Made by a program: the position numbers and the translations under genes
In this document: positions 33,524 to 42,091 of the stretch, in pieces
Layout: each line of letters starts with the position of its first letter
Position numbering within the stretch: the stretch's first letter is position 1
Assembly: GCF_003024805.1 (NCBI RefSeq)
Contig: NZ_PUEC01000014.1
Span: forward strand, 1 to 64,000
Source of the DNA: Duncaniella muris
GTDB taxonomy: Bacteria; Bacteroidota; Bacteroidia; Bacteroidales; Muribaculaceae
Length of the DNA: 64,000 bases
Direction: 5' to 3'
Notes under the pieces: model-generated
Seen by the model: the letters and a program-made list of their open reading frames with translations, nothing else
Told to the model about the DNA's origin: nothing
The model's database searches: none

Positions 33524-35251
33524 TCAGTCGGCATCTGAAAGCTTACGACGTGAAGCTTTTTCGATGGCCTGCTGATAGGCTGTGTCGTAATAGCGTATAA
33601 ATTTCGACCAGGCCGCTTCAGATGCAGTGTTCATTGCGGCCTTGTGGATTTTCTTAGTTTCTTTTTCGCCGGCTTCTGTCAGATATTCAAGAGAGTGGGC
33701 TATGTTTTCGACTACGGAGCGATAGTTCGAGTCGCCGCGGCCTATGACATTGACGCCGCATTCGTCGAAATAGTTTTCGAAACTTTCAAGAACCCACTGG
33801 CCGAAGCCTGAAAGAGAGGTTGTCACAGTCGGTACTCCGAAAGCCACACTTTCAAGCGGGGTGTAGCCCCAGGGTTCATAATATGAGGGGAATACAGTGG
33901 CATCAGCGCCGGGCAGGAGGTCGTAATAGCTCATGTTGAATATGCCGTCGGTGCCGTTGAGATAGCAGGGGACGTAGATGACTTCGACACGCGGATCGAT
34001 CTCTGTGAATCCCAGCTGGTGCATGCGGCAGTTGACTGCGTCTGATTCCGGATTGTTGAGCCAGTGGGTGATCACCGGGTCATTGAGCGGGGCTTCATCG
34101 TTGACCAGCGGAGCTTTTTCAAGAGTTCCGAGTCTTTCGGCGAGGTCCGCGCGGGCTTCTTTGGGCCATGCGGGCACCATTACGAATGCTATGATATTGC
34201 GGGCAGGCTTGCAGCGCTTCAGTTCGTCGCAGACGTCAAGGAAGAGGTCGAGACCTTTGTTGCGGTATTCGCAACGGCCGCTGGTGATGACTATAAATGA
34301 GTTCGGGTCAATCTTTTTGCCGGTAAGGGCCGAAGCTACAGACAGCATTTTGTCGCGGGCAGCTTTGCTGGCAGCCGGCAGTTTAGCGGCAGCCGGCACG
34401 AAGTTCTTTTCAAAACCGTTGGGAGTGACCACGTCAGGACGGCGTTCAAGCAACTGCTCGCATTCTCTGGCAGTGATCTCGCTTACGGTAGTGAACGAGT
34501 CTGCGGCATGGGCCGCTGCCTTTTCGAGCGAATGTTTGGCCTCCATGTTCAGCTCGCGGGCCATCTGGTCGCCGTTATAGCCGTCAAGATAGTCGTAGAG
34601 AGGCTTGTTGTTGCCGCAGATGCTGCGACCGATGCTTGTGGCGTGGGTTGTGAAAACGGTGCCGACCTTCGGAAGTTTCCAGCGCACATACAGAAGCCCC
34701 ATGCCGGTGGTCCATTCGTCGAAATGGGCCACTATGCGGGTCTGTTTCTTGCGTCCGCGCTTTCCGGCGGGCTGTACCGGCTGGCCGAAGCCTGATTTTA
34801 TTATAGATTCGATGACTACTCCGGATGCATGGGCGAAAGCGCAGCCTTCGTCATAATCGCCATAGGCATGAAGCGAATCGACGCCGAAGCGCTTCCACAT
34901 TTCGCCGTAAAATTCGTCTTTTACGGCATACATGCCATCGAATTTTACAAGTACAGCGATCGGTCGTCCGGGAATTTCCCAACGGCCTACTCTTACGCTC
35001 ACTCCTTCAGGAAGTTTGGCGTTGAGTGCCCAGTCGGAAAGTCCGGTGATTTTGCATTCTGAAAACCAGGGAGAAGGTGTGTCCGTGGTCCATACGTCAG
35101 GACCGATGAAGATGGTTTTGTCTTTGAATTGTTTCTGAAGAGTCTTGGCCTTCGTGGACAAGACGGTGTAGATGCCGCCAATCTTGTTGCATACCTCCCA
35201 GCTAACTTCGAAGAGGAGATCGACCTGTGGTATGGCAGGTGTTTTGTCCAT
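33524..35251 (-). CDS. Glycogen synthase, GT3 type
   Basis: This 575-residue glycosyltransferase has the animal/fungal-like GT3 signature near the N-terminus ([18 protein letters not shown]) and the C-terminal nucleotide-sugar region ([29 protein letters not shown]). It is distinct from the GT5 GlgA type. It builds alpha-1,4-glucan from a sugar nucleotide. The first gene of the two-gene glycogen unit. Confidence 0.93.
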   Translation of the reverse strand: MDKTPAIPQVDLLFEVSWEVCNKIGGIYTVLSTKAKTLQKQFKDKTIFIGPDVWTTDTPSPWFSECKITGLSDWALNAKLPEGVSVRVGRWEIPGRPIAVLVKFDGMYAVKDEFYGEMWKRFGVDSLHAYGDYDEGCAFAHASGVVIESIIKSGFGQPVQPAGKRGRKKQTRIVAHFDEWTTGMGLLYVRWKLPKVGTVFTTHATSIGRSICGNNKPLYDYLDGYNGDQMARELNMEAKHSLEKAAAHAADSFTTVSEITARECEQLLERRPDVVTPNGFEKNFVPAAAKLPAASKAARDKMLSVASALTGKKIDPNSFIVITSGRCEYRNKGLDLFLDVCDELKRCKPARNIIAFVMVPAWPKEARADLAERLGTLEKAPLVNDEAPLNDPVITHWLNNPESDAVNCRMHQLGFTEIDPRVEVIYVPCYLNGTDGIFNMSYYDLLPGADATVFPSYYEPWGYTPLESVAFGVPTVTTSLSGFGQWVLESFENYFDECGVNVIGRGDSNYRSVVENIAHSLEYLTEAGEKETKKIHKAAMNTASEAAWSKFIRYYDTAYQQAIEKASRRKLSDAD

Positions 35252-35288
35252 TCTTAAAAATTACTATGTTGTTTTTCGTTTCAGGCTG

Positions 35289-35322
35289 CAAAGGTAAGCA
35301 TTTTTTTCTAAATATCTGCAAG
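35289..35322 (-). promoter_or_regulatory. Promoter of the glycogen unit
   Basis: On the minus strand TACCTTTG (35296-35289) is a perfect -7 box, 37 bases before the synthase ATG. The best -33 candidate is CTTG (35322-35319), 22 bases away. The -33 half lies inside the 62-bp repeat. Confidence 0.6.
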
Positions 35323-35361
35323 ATAGACTAAAAATGGCATAGATTTTGTATTGTGGGCATT
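35300..35361. repeat. 62-bp direct repeat, left copy
   Basis: This stretch matches 36723-36784 at 59 of 62 positions (mismatches near 35334-35341). The two copies bracket the alpha/beta hydrolase and a truncated gene. In this copy the -33 TTTG of the GH28 promoter is kept, but no -7 box follows. Confidence 0.85.
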
Positions 35362-35570
35362 GAAAGCACGTTTGAAAGCATGTTCAAGCACATTCAGCTG
35401 TACGTTCAGCAAGCTGTTTTTGTAGACTGGTCCTATTGGCTCCCCTGTTCCTAATCTTCAGTCACCATGCTACAGTATGGTTCCATCAGATTATGAATAG
35501 GTTAGCTCAAAAATACATCCACTCCGGCTTCACATTTGTTATTAAACAACCTCTAATACTCACGAGTAGA

Positions 35571-36416
35571 TCACTGCCGGTTCGGGTCAAGACATATCTC
35601 GGAGTAAAGCCAATCAGATGCAAGTGAGGCTGCTTGGGCTGTGTTGCCTGTAAAGCTGTGGTCTTCGCCGTCAATGAGCCGGATAGAGGCGTTTTCAAGG
35701 TCGTGACGGAATCGCTCTCCATATGTGTATGGCACTATCCGGTCGGCTTTACCGTGTATGATGAACGTAGGGCCGGTGTAGCGGCTTGCAATCTCATAAA
35801 TGGGTAGTTCGCGGGCGGCTACAATGTAGTCGCGGCCAAGTTTCAGTCCATTTGGCATTGTTATGTATTCCGGAACATTCCACGGATCATATATGGCTCC
35901 CATAGTGTTTCCGCGCAGTGCGTCATCGCGCAATACGGCAGCAGGGGCCATCAGCACAAGTGACCTGATTTCTATGTCGCCAAGTTCTCCGGCGGTCATT
36001 GCCGCCACTACTCCGCCTTGAGAGTGTCCGAGCAATGAGATGTTTTTTGCAAAATTCTGAGTCCGGACCCATTTTATCACCGTTTTTGCGTCTTCGATTT
36101 CATTTGGCACGGTCATATTCCGGAATTCGCCGTCGCTTTTGCCGTGGCCGTTGAAATCAAATCTGACTACCCCGATGCCTTTTGCCACAAGGTCGGATGA
36201 GATGTCATCAAACAATTCTCCGTCCATGCAGCCCATAAAACCATGACAAAGTATGACTATCGGCAATTTTTGGGCTGTCTCTATCTGTGGCAGTTGCAGA
36301 TGTGTGGCGAGACGCCCTACAGAGCCCTGAATGTAGAAAACGGAATCGGTCTGTGCCGACAGGCCGAGACAACATAAGACTGTGGTTATGATTAATATAA
36401 TGTGCTTCATCTTCAT
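35571..36416 (-). CDS. Secreted alpha/beta hydrolase
   Basis: This 281-residue protein has a signal peptide (about 1-21, ending GLSAQ). The nucleophile Ser132 is in GHSQGG, the acid Asp in HGKADRIVPY, and the His in DGEDHSF; the oxyanion region is CHGFMG. It is of the dienelactone hydrolase/cinnamoyl-esterase-like type and could be an esterase for plant polysaccharide side groups, which would suit the GH28 gene nearby (inference). It stands alone between the two 62-bp repeats. Confidence 0.85.
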   Translation of the reverse strand: MKMKHIILIITTVLCCLGLSAQTDSVFYIQGSVGRLATHLQLPQIETAQKLPIVILCHGFMGCMDGELFDDISSDLVAKGIGVVRFDFNGHGKSDGEFRNMTVPNEIEDAKTVIKWVRTQNFAKNISLLGHSQGGVVAAMTAGELGDIEIRSLVLMAPAAVLRDDALRGNTMGAIYDPWNVPEYITMPNGLKLGRDYIVAARELPIYEIASRYTGPTFIIHGKADRIVPYTYGERFRHDLENASIRLIDGEDHSFTGNTAQAASLASDWLYSEICLDPNRQ

Positions 36417-36609
36417 TGTCAGATGTTTTTATTCAGTTGCAGGCGATATTCTTTAGAAGTACCGCGGAAGTGTTTTTGAAGCAGGAGATGCTTCGTGAAT
36501 TTTTATGACTGAGATCTGTTTTCGGCAAAGATAACAATAATCAGCCATTCTGACAAAGATGACAAGATTTGCATAGTGAAAACAACTCAATAACAATAAC
36601 GGTCAGATT

Positions 36610-36789
36610 ATGAACAGATATATCACATCTCTGATAATTGCATTTTCGTCATTGACAGCAATCAATGCCCAGAACATCAATATTACCAATATCCCAAGTT
36701 TGACCGGGAGTTTGACAGCTGGATTTTTTTCTAAATATCTGCAAGATAGACTAAAAAAGACACAGATTTTGTATTGTGGGCATTTCTGA
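36610..36789 (+). pseudogene. 5' remnant of a secreted-protein gene
   Basis: From ATG 36610 the frame encodes a signal peptide-like start (hydrophobic to about residue 20, ending INAQ) and about 18 further residues. It then runs into the 62-bp repeat at 36723, where it continues as unrelated codons to a stop at 36787. The gene seems to have been cut at the repeat border; the remaining body is missing. Confidence 0.55.
36723..36784. repeat. 62-bp direct repeat, right copy
   Basis: Matches 35300-35361 at 59 of 62 positions. It supplies the -33 element of the GH28 promoter and cuts off the upstream secreted-protein remnant. Confidence 0.85.
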
Positions 36790-36798
36790 GTACCTTTG
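36768..36798 (+). promoter_or_regulatory. Promoter of the GH28 gene
   Basis: TTTG (36768-36771), 19 bases, TACCTTTG (36791-36798), about 60 bases before the ATG. The -33 is within the repeated segment and the -7 just outside it. Confidence 0.75.
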
Positions 36799-36857
36799 CG
36801 GGGAAAATCACATTTCAGTCTGCTAAATTTTTTAATTTACAAATAATGTATATAACC

Positions 36858-38297
36858 ATGAAGAAAACTTTGATGGCGCTGGCATTGGCGCTGGCATTTG
36901 TCGGCATGCCTGCAGAAGCGCAGAAAAAGGGCAAGACCCCTGACGAAGCGGCCAAGGCATGGGCCGAACTGTATCCCGAAATAGAGAAATCGATCAAGGC
37001 TCCTACTTTCCGTGAGAAAGATTATCCTCTTTTCAAATATGGCAAGAAGTCAAAGACCCAGGGCTATCTCTACACTCAGCTTATTAACAAGGTGATAGAC
37101 CGCTGTTCGCGTGAAGGCGGTGGCCGAGTGGTGATTCCTGCCGGAACCTGGCTTACAGGCCCTATCACTCTCAAGAGCAATGTCAACCTCCATCTTGAAG
37201 AGGGTGCCACTCTGCTGTTCACTCCCGATCTGAAGGAGTATCCTCTGGTGCGCACTCGCTGGGAGGGCATGGACTGCTACAATTATCAGCCTATGATCTA
37301 TGCCTACGAGCAGGAAAACATTGCTATCACAGGCAAGGGCACAATCGACGGCGGTGCCGAGATCGAGAACTGGTGGCGCATGTGTGGCGCGAAGAGCTAC
37401 GGCTGGGAAGACGGCAAAGGCATCATCTCGCAGCGCATCGGACGTCCGCTTCTCATGGAGTGGAACGAAAAGGGTGTGCCTGTGGAGGAACGCCGCATGG
37501 GTGACGGTTACGGCATGCGTGTGCAGCTCGTCAATCCGGTCAAGTGCAAGAATGTGCTGATCGAGGATGTCACTCTGCTTCGCTCTCCGTTCTGGGTGAT
37601 CCATCCGCTGCTGTGTGAGAACCTTACGGTGCGTGGCGTGCATATTCAGAATGATGGCCCCAACGGTGACGGCTGTGACCCTGAGTCATGCAAGAACGTG
37701 CTGATCGAACGCTGCTATTTCGACACCGGCGATGACTGCATCGCTATCAAGAGCGGGCGTAACCGCGACGGCCGTACTGCAAACATTCCGTCAGAAAATA
37801 TCATTGTGCGCAACTGCAAGATGAAAAACGGCCACGGCGGTGTGGTTGTTGGCAGCGAGATCTCAGGCGGTTTCCGCAACCTTTTTGTGGAAGACTGCGA
37901 GATGGATAGCCCTGAACTTGACCGCGTGATCCGCATCAAGACCAATAACTGCCGCGGCGGTGTGATCGAGAACATCTATGTGCGCAACGTGGAAGTGGGC
38001 CAGTGTAAGGAAGCTGTGCTGAAGATCAACCTTGTCTACGAACAGCGCGAAATCTGTCAGCGTGACTTCAACCCGACCGTGCGCAATGTCTTCCTTGACA
38101 ACGTGAACTGCCGCAAGAGCAAATACGGTGTGCGCATCGACGGTTTCGATGATATCTGCAATGTCTACAATGTAGAGGTCAAGAACTCTGTGTTCGAAGG
38201 TGTGACCGACGGAGCTTTCATGCTCAACGGCCAGACTGCCAATGTGCGTTTCTCAAACCTCAAAATCAACAGTGGAGTGCTCAAGCCTCTGAAGTAA
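36858..38297 (+). CDS. GH28 polygalacturonase-like glycoside hydrolase, secreted
   Basis: This 479-residue protein has a signal peptide (about 1-22, ending PAEA) and a right-handed beta-helix. All GH28 catalytic segments are present: NGDG (Asp271), GDD (Asp292, Asp293), GHGG (His326) and RIK (Arg359, Lys361). It should cleave galacturonic-acid linkages in pectin or rhamnogalacturonan, in the periplasm or outside. The ATG at 36858 gives a proper signal peptide; the longer frame starts in the promoter. It faces the sus genes across a terminator. Confidence 0.92.
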   Translation: MKKTLMALALALAFVGMPAEAQKKGKTPDEAAKAWAELYPEIEKSIKAPTFREKDYPLFKYGKKSKTQGYLYTQLINKVIDRCSREGGGRVVIPAGTWLTGPITLKSNVNLHLEEGATLLFTPDLKEYPLVRTRWEGMDCYNYQPMIYAYEQENIAITGKGTIDGGAEIENWWRMCGAKSYGWEDGKGIISQRIGRPLLMEWNEKGVPVEERRMGDGYGMRVQLVNPVKCKNVLIEDVTLLRSPFWVIHPLLCENLTVRGVHIQNDGPNGDGCDPESCKNVLIERCYFDTGDDCIAIKSGRNRDGRTANIPSENIIVRNCKMKNGHGGVVVGSEISGGFRNLFVEDCEMDSPELDRVIRIKTNNCRGGVIENIYVRNVEVGQCKEAVLKINLVYEQREICQRDFNPTVRNVFLDNVNCRKSKYGVRIDGFDDICNVYNVEVKNSVFEGVTDGAFMLNGQTANVRFSNLKINSGVLKPLK

Positions 38298-38365
38298 ACT
38301 GTTGACGCATCAATAAGAGGTTGCTTTTTTAACAGCCTCAAAATATAAAACAGCCTCTAAAAATT

Positions 38366-38401
38366 CCGGACCGGATTTCCAATGATGGAAATCCGGTCCG
38401 G
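38366..38401. terminator. Hairpin between GH28 and the GH51 pseudogene
   Basis: A perfect 15-bp stem, CCGGACCGGATTTCC/GGAAATCCGGTCCGG, with a six-base loop, lies between converging genes and can serve both strands. Confidence 0.75.
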
Positions 38402-38423
38402 TGTCATTTCTGAGTGCCGGGGT

Positions 38424-39042
38424 TTATCCGGCTATGGGGATGCGGCAGACGGCGAATGTCTTGGCCGGAAGAGTTAAAGTGGCGGTGTTTCCGCTTGCCG
38501 GAAGAATGGATTCCACTGGGATAATGCGGTCTGGATTCTCCAGAGTGTTGTCGCAGTCAAGGTCCGGAGTGCCGTCGGAGCGGAGGGGGGCGGAGAGGGT
38601 GATGATACGTCCGTCGGCCAGAGAGCGGCCTTTTTTCAGTTTCTGAAAATTCAGGGTGATATCCTTCGGGCTGTCAGAGGTGTTGGCAATCTTTACAATG
38701 TAGCGTCAGCCCTGTAGCCTTGTCTTTGTGAGGAGCGGCGGAAAGTCTGACGTAGTGTGGATTGCGGTCAAAGGGTCCGTCGTCAAGCAGGGCGACTGCT
38801 CCGAAACTTTCCCAGCCCATAAGGTTCTGAGGAAATTCGAAAGAGCGGTTTTTGACCATTTCGGCGTAGAGGCCGCCGTCAGCGGCATAGTTGATGTCTT
38901 CGAAGAAGAGTCCGTACATTGTCGGTTGTATTTCGGCTCCCGGACGGTCGGTGCGGATGATGAATTCTTCGGCTTGTATTGGCAGACCGGATACGATGGC
39001 GGTGAGCATTGAGCATACGGTGGTCCTGAATCTGAGTTTCAT
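38424..39042 (-). pseudogene. GH51 alpha-L-arabinofuranosidase pseudogene (large internal deletion)
   Basis: From ATG 39042 the frame encodes a signal peptide and the N-terminal arabinofuranosidase start (RPGAEIQPTMYGLFFEDINYAADGGLYAEM, ending near KDKATGLTL). At about 38700 the frame fails and a second, shifted frame continues with what looks like the C-terminal beta-domain (YIVKIANTSDSPKDITLNF ... FAVCRIPIAG), stopping at 38424. About 200 codons remain of the several hundred usual for secreted members. The catalytic barrel, including both Glu residues, is missing, so the product cannot be an active enzyme. It sits downstream of susE. Confidence 0.8.
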
Positions 39043-39224
39043 GGTGCTGGGGAATGATGTTTTGTGGGTTAGTTTCAGGCAAAGATCCGAAAAATTCAAA
39101 AATATGGCCACCCGGCCTGTTCCCTGAATCGGGAATCAGGCCGGGTGGCGCTGAGATTGAAATAAGGGTGCGTTGTCAGTGGGTGTGGCCGGTGGCCACT
39201 TAGGGGCCGTTTTTTAACGTTCTG

Positions 39225-40493
39225 TTATTCTTCCGGAACGGAGACTGTCATTGTGCCCTCAACCGTGTCAAGGACAAAGGTCAGTTTGCCGCCTTTCCAG
39301 TTGAATGTCCAGCAGCCTTCGCCTTCCACATACTGGATGGCAGAGCCGAGAGTCATGCTGACATTGGCGTTTCCGGCAGCTGCTGCATAAGGGGTGGCAC
39401 CCCAGCCGGTGAGTCCCGGATAGATGCGGAAGTAGACCTCACTTTCAGGGATATCGAAAGTAGCTTTGTAGATGCCTGTGCCACCTCTGTCGACAAGACG
39501 CCATGCTTCAAGGGCTTTTTCATTCGTGGCTGACGGTTCGGCCCAGTTGCTGGGGGTTCCGATCAGATAGACATATGTCTCTTTGAGATACTCGCCTTTC
39601 TTTGCATAAACCTTAGGGTTCTCTTTGTCTGTAATGTCGATGGTAAAGGTTACATAGCCACCTTCCCAAGCGGCGTCAGTCATGAAGCATCCCTGGGTAT
39701 AGGCAACTTCAAGAGAGGTTTCCTCATCGGTAAACTCAATCAGTTCGTTGCCACCGGATGGAGTGCCGAGGCAGACACCATCCCAGCCTGTGAGTTCGGT
39801 GTAGAAACGGAAGTACTGTTCGCCGGCAGGGACATTGAGCGAGCCGATATAGATATTTGTGCCTACGCCGGTTTCTTCGATGCTCCATTTTTCATAGGTT
39901 GTAGCATTGGCATTGTCCGGTGTAGCCCAATCGGTGTTGGTACCTACAAGATAGCAATAGCCGGGAACCTGCGGGAAGGGATTGTAGGGAGTCACGGAGG
40001 GGAGAACCACATTGTTTGACACGCAGTTGCTCGATGCGATCGATGGAATGCGGGCATTCGCGCGTACAGTCACTTTCTGCGGCTGAACGTCAGCATCTTC
40101 AAATTCATTGAAAGTATTGATGCCGAGAAGCTGGCAGATGGCGGTTGTCACGTCCTTGTCATCAAGTTCGATTGCAGTCTTGGTGGGCTGCTTGGGGGTG
40201 AGTGTGATGTAGTTGGCCTCTGTGCCGGTTTCCTCGTTGGCTTCGATGAATTCGTCGGCGAGGGTGAGGTCTACAGAGTAGGTGGTAACAACTGGGATTC
40301 CGTAGTCAGGAGCCACGGCTGTAAGTTCTACAACCTGACCGGGGGCGAGGACAATGTTGTCGTCTTCTGCCGGAGCTGATATGCTGAATACCTTTTCGGC
40401 GGGTGCTACGTAGACCGGCTCCTTGTCAGCCTCACAAGAAGTGAGGGAGGCAGCGGCTACTGCAAGTGATGCTAAAATATATAACTTTTTCAT
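39225..40493 (-). CDS. SusE/SusF-like outer-membrane glycan-binding lipoprotein
   Basis: This 422-residue protein has a lipoprotein signal (lipobox LTSC, Cys20), an N-terminal SusE-type Ig-like domain (about 35-160), and two related carbohydrate-binding modules: about 180-305 (YCYLVGTNTDWA...YFRFYTELTGWDG) and about 308-420 (YVYLIGTPSNWA...YFRIYPGLTGWGA). It should hold glycan on the cell surface for the SusC/SusD importer. It follows susD by 21 bases. Confidence 0.88.
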   Translation of the reverse strand: MKKLYILASLAVAAASLTSCEADKEPVYVAPAEKVFSISAPAEDDNIVLAPGQVVELTAVAPDYGIPVVTTYSVDLTLADEFIEANEETGTEANYITLTPKQPTKTAIELDDKDVTTAICQLLGINTFNEFEDADVQPQKVTVRANARIPSIASSNCVSNNVVLPSVTPYNPFPQVPGYCYLVGTNTDWATPDNANATTYEKWSIEETGVGTNIYIGSLNVPAGEQYFRFYTELTGWDGVCLGTPSGGNELIEFTDEETSLEVAYTQGCFMTDAAWEGGYVTFTIDITDKENPKVYAKKGEYLKETYVYLIGTPSNWAEPSATNEKALEAWRLVDRGGTGIYKATFDIPESEVYFRIYPGLTGWGATPYAAAAGNANVSMTLGSAIQYVEGEGCWTFNWKGGKLTFVLDTVEGTMTVSVPEE

Positions 40494-40514
40494 TGATAGA
40501 ATCGTATTATGAGA

Positions 40515-42059
40515 TTAGTAGCCGGGGTTCTGTCCGAGGGTTGAGATGAACTGTGTGGGGATGCAATAGCGGTTGCGGTAGGCCTGGGTGTTGGAGCCGT
40601 CGGGAGTGCCGCCTTTCCATGACCATACGTAGTCAGAGCCGGCGAATTTGCCGAAGCGGATGAGGTCGGAACGGCGATGGCCTTCCCAGTAGAGCTCACA
40701 CATACGTTCCTTAAGGATGTTTTCGGCAGTGAGTGAGCTGACATCACCCAGATTGGCGCGACGGCGAACGCGGTTCATCATTTCAAGACCGTTGCAGCCG
40801 GTGGCGTTGTGGAGTTCGCATTCGGCAAGCATGAGATATACGTCGGCCAGACGGAAGAGGGGATAGTCGGTGGGGTTGAACACGGTGTTGCAGTAGGGCT
40901 CATCCTGGGCTTCGTTCTTGTAGTCGGTTTCAGGGGTGTAGACATACTTGACGCACATGTAGCCCTGATTCTGGTCGCCGAGGTCTTTGATTTCGGCAGT
41001 GTAGTCGCCCTCGTACATCAGACAGCGGTCGTCACCGTCGGCAAATGCCTTGGCGAGTTCTTCGCGCACACGCGGTCCGGCCCATCCTGACACCGACACG
41101 CCGAGAGTCTTGAGCAGATCGGAGTCGCCACGGTAGCTGCCTCCTGAGAGGTAGGTGGTGCCGCCGTAGGTTGTGAGGCTGGTTGCATCCTGAGGAATGC
41201 CCCATATGATCTCGCCGTTGCCTACATATTTGTCATTAGTGGCACAGAAGAGATATTTGTAAGTAGGAGCGAGATTGTCGATTGTCTTGCGGATCTCGTT
41301 GCAGGCGTTGGCGCAGTCCTGCCAGCGGGCTTCGCCGGTGTAGACTTCAGCGTTGAGGTAGAGCTTGGCGAGCAGCATATAGCCGGCTTCGCGCGAGAGG
41401 CGTCCGTAGATCTGCTGAGAGGCGGGTACGAGGCTTGGGATGGCATCTTTGAGATCTTCCACCACGGCTTCAAAAAGCTCCTTGCTGTCATAGGTGGGAG
41501 GAGTGATGCCTACCTGTGAGTTTTCAGTAGACCAGGGGCCTCTTCCGAAGATGTCGATCATGTGGTAATATGAAAGGGCGCGGATTGTGCGGGCTTCCGC
41601 TCCGAGCACTTCGGCAGAGAGGTTGCCTGATTCGGGGAGCAGGCCTGCGTGTTTTTTGAGGTCGCGCAGGAACTGGTTGGAGATGGAGATCTGGTAGTTG
41701 AAACGCGAGAAGCATTCATAGAGCCAGTGGTTGTCAGTCGACCATGTAGAGTAAATGAGCTCGCTGAGACCTGCATCGCCCCAGTTCGAGCCGATGAGTG
41801 TTTCGTCGGTGCAGAGTTCCTGGAGGTTCCAGAGCTGGCGGGTGTAGACGCCGGCGCCGCCGTCGTCAACGGTGATGCCGCCTTCGAAAACCAGACCTCC
41901 GTAGACGCCGGCAAGTTCGTTGTAGAGATCGTCGGCGCTTGTGATCTCGGTTTTTGTTGTGGGGTTTTCCGGTTCTACATCAAGGTCGCCGACGCAGGCT
42001 GTGAAAGCAGGCGCAGAGAGGGCGATGGCACCGAAAAGTATATATTTTGAAAATGTCAT
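40515..42059 (-). CDS. SusD/RagB family nutrient-binding lipoprotein
   Basis: This 514-residue protein has a lipoprotein signal (FTAC, Cys21) and the SusD helical TPR-like scaffold (LGAEARTIRALSYYHMIDIFGRGP, and C-terminal MNRVRRRANLGDV and LYWEGHRRSDLIRFGKF). It forms the hinged lid of the SusC transporter. The gene lies 32 bases after susC. Confidence 0.94.
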   Translation of the reverse strand: MTFSKYILFGAIALSAPAFTACVGDLDVEPENPTTKTEITSADDLYNELAGVYGGLVFEGGITVDDGGAGVYTRQLWNLQELCTDETLIGSNWGDAGLSELIYSTWSTDNHWLYECFSRFNYQISISNQFLRDLKKHAGLLPESGNLSAEVLGAEARTIRALSYYHMIDIFGRGPWSTENSQVGITPPTYDSKELFEAVVEDLKDAIPSLVPASQQIYGRLSREAGYMLLAKLYLNAEVYTGEARWQDCANACNEIRKTIDNLAPTYKYLFCATNDKYVGNGEIIWGIPQDATSLTTYGGTTYLSGGSYRGDSDLLKTLGVSVSGWAGPRVREELAKAFADGDDRCLMYEGDYTAEIKDLGDQNQGYMCVKYVYTPETDYKNEAQDEPYCNTVFNPTDYPLFRLADVYLMLAECELHNATGCNGLEMMNRVRRRANLGDVSSLTAENILKERMCELYWEGHRRSDLIRFGKFAGSDYVWSWKGGTPDGSNTQAYRNRYCIPTQFISTLGQNPGY

Positions 42060-42091
42060 GATGATTCTTCTTTATATGGGTGATGAACTGT

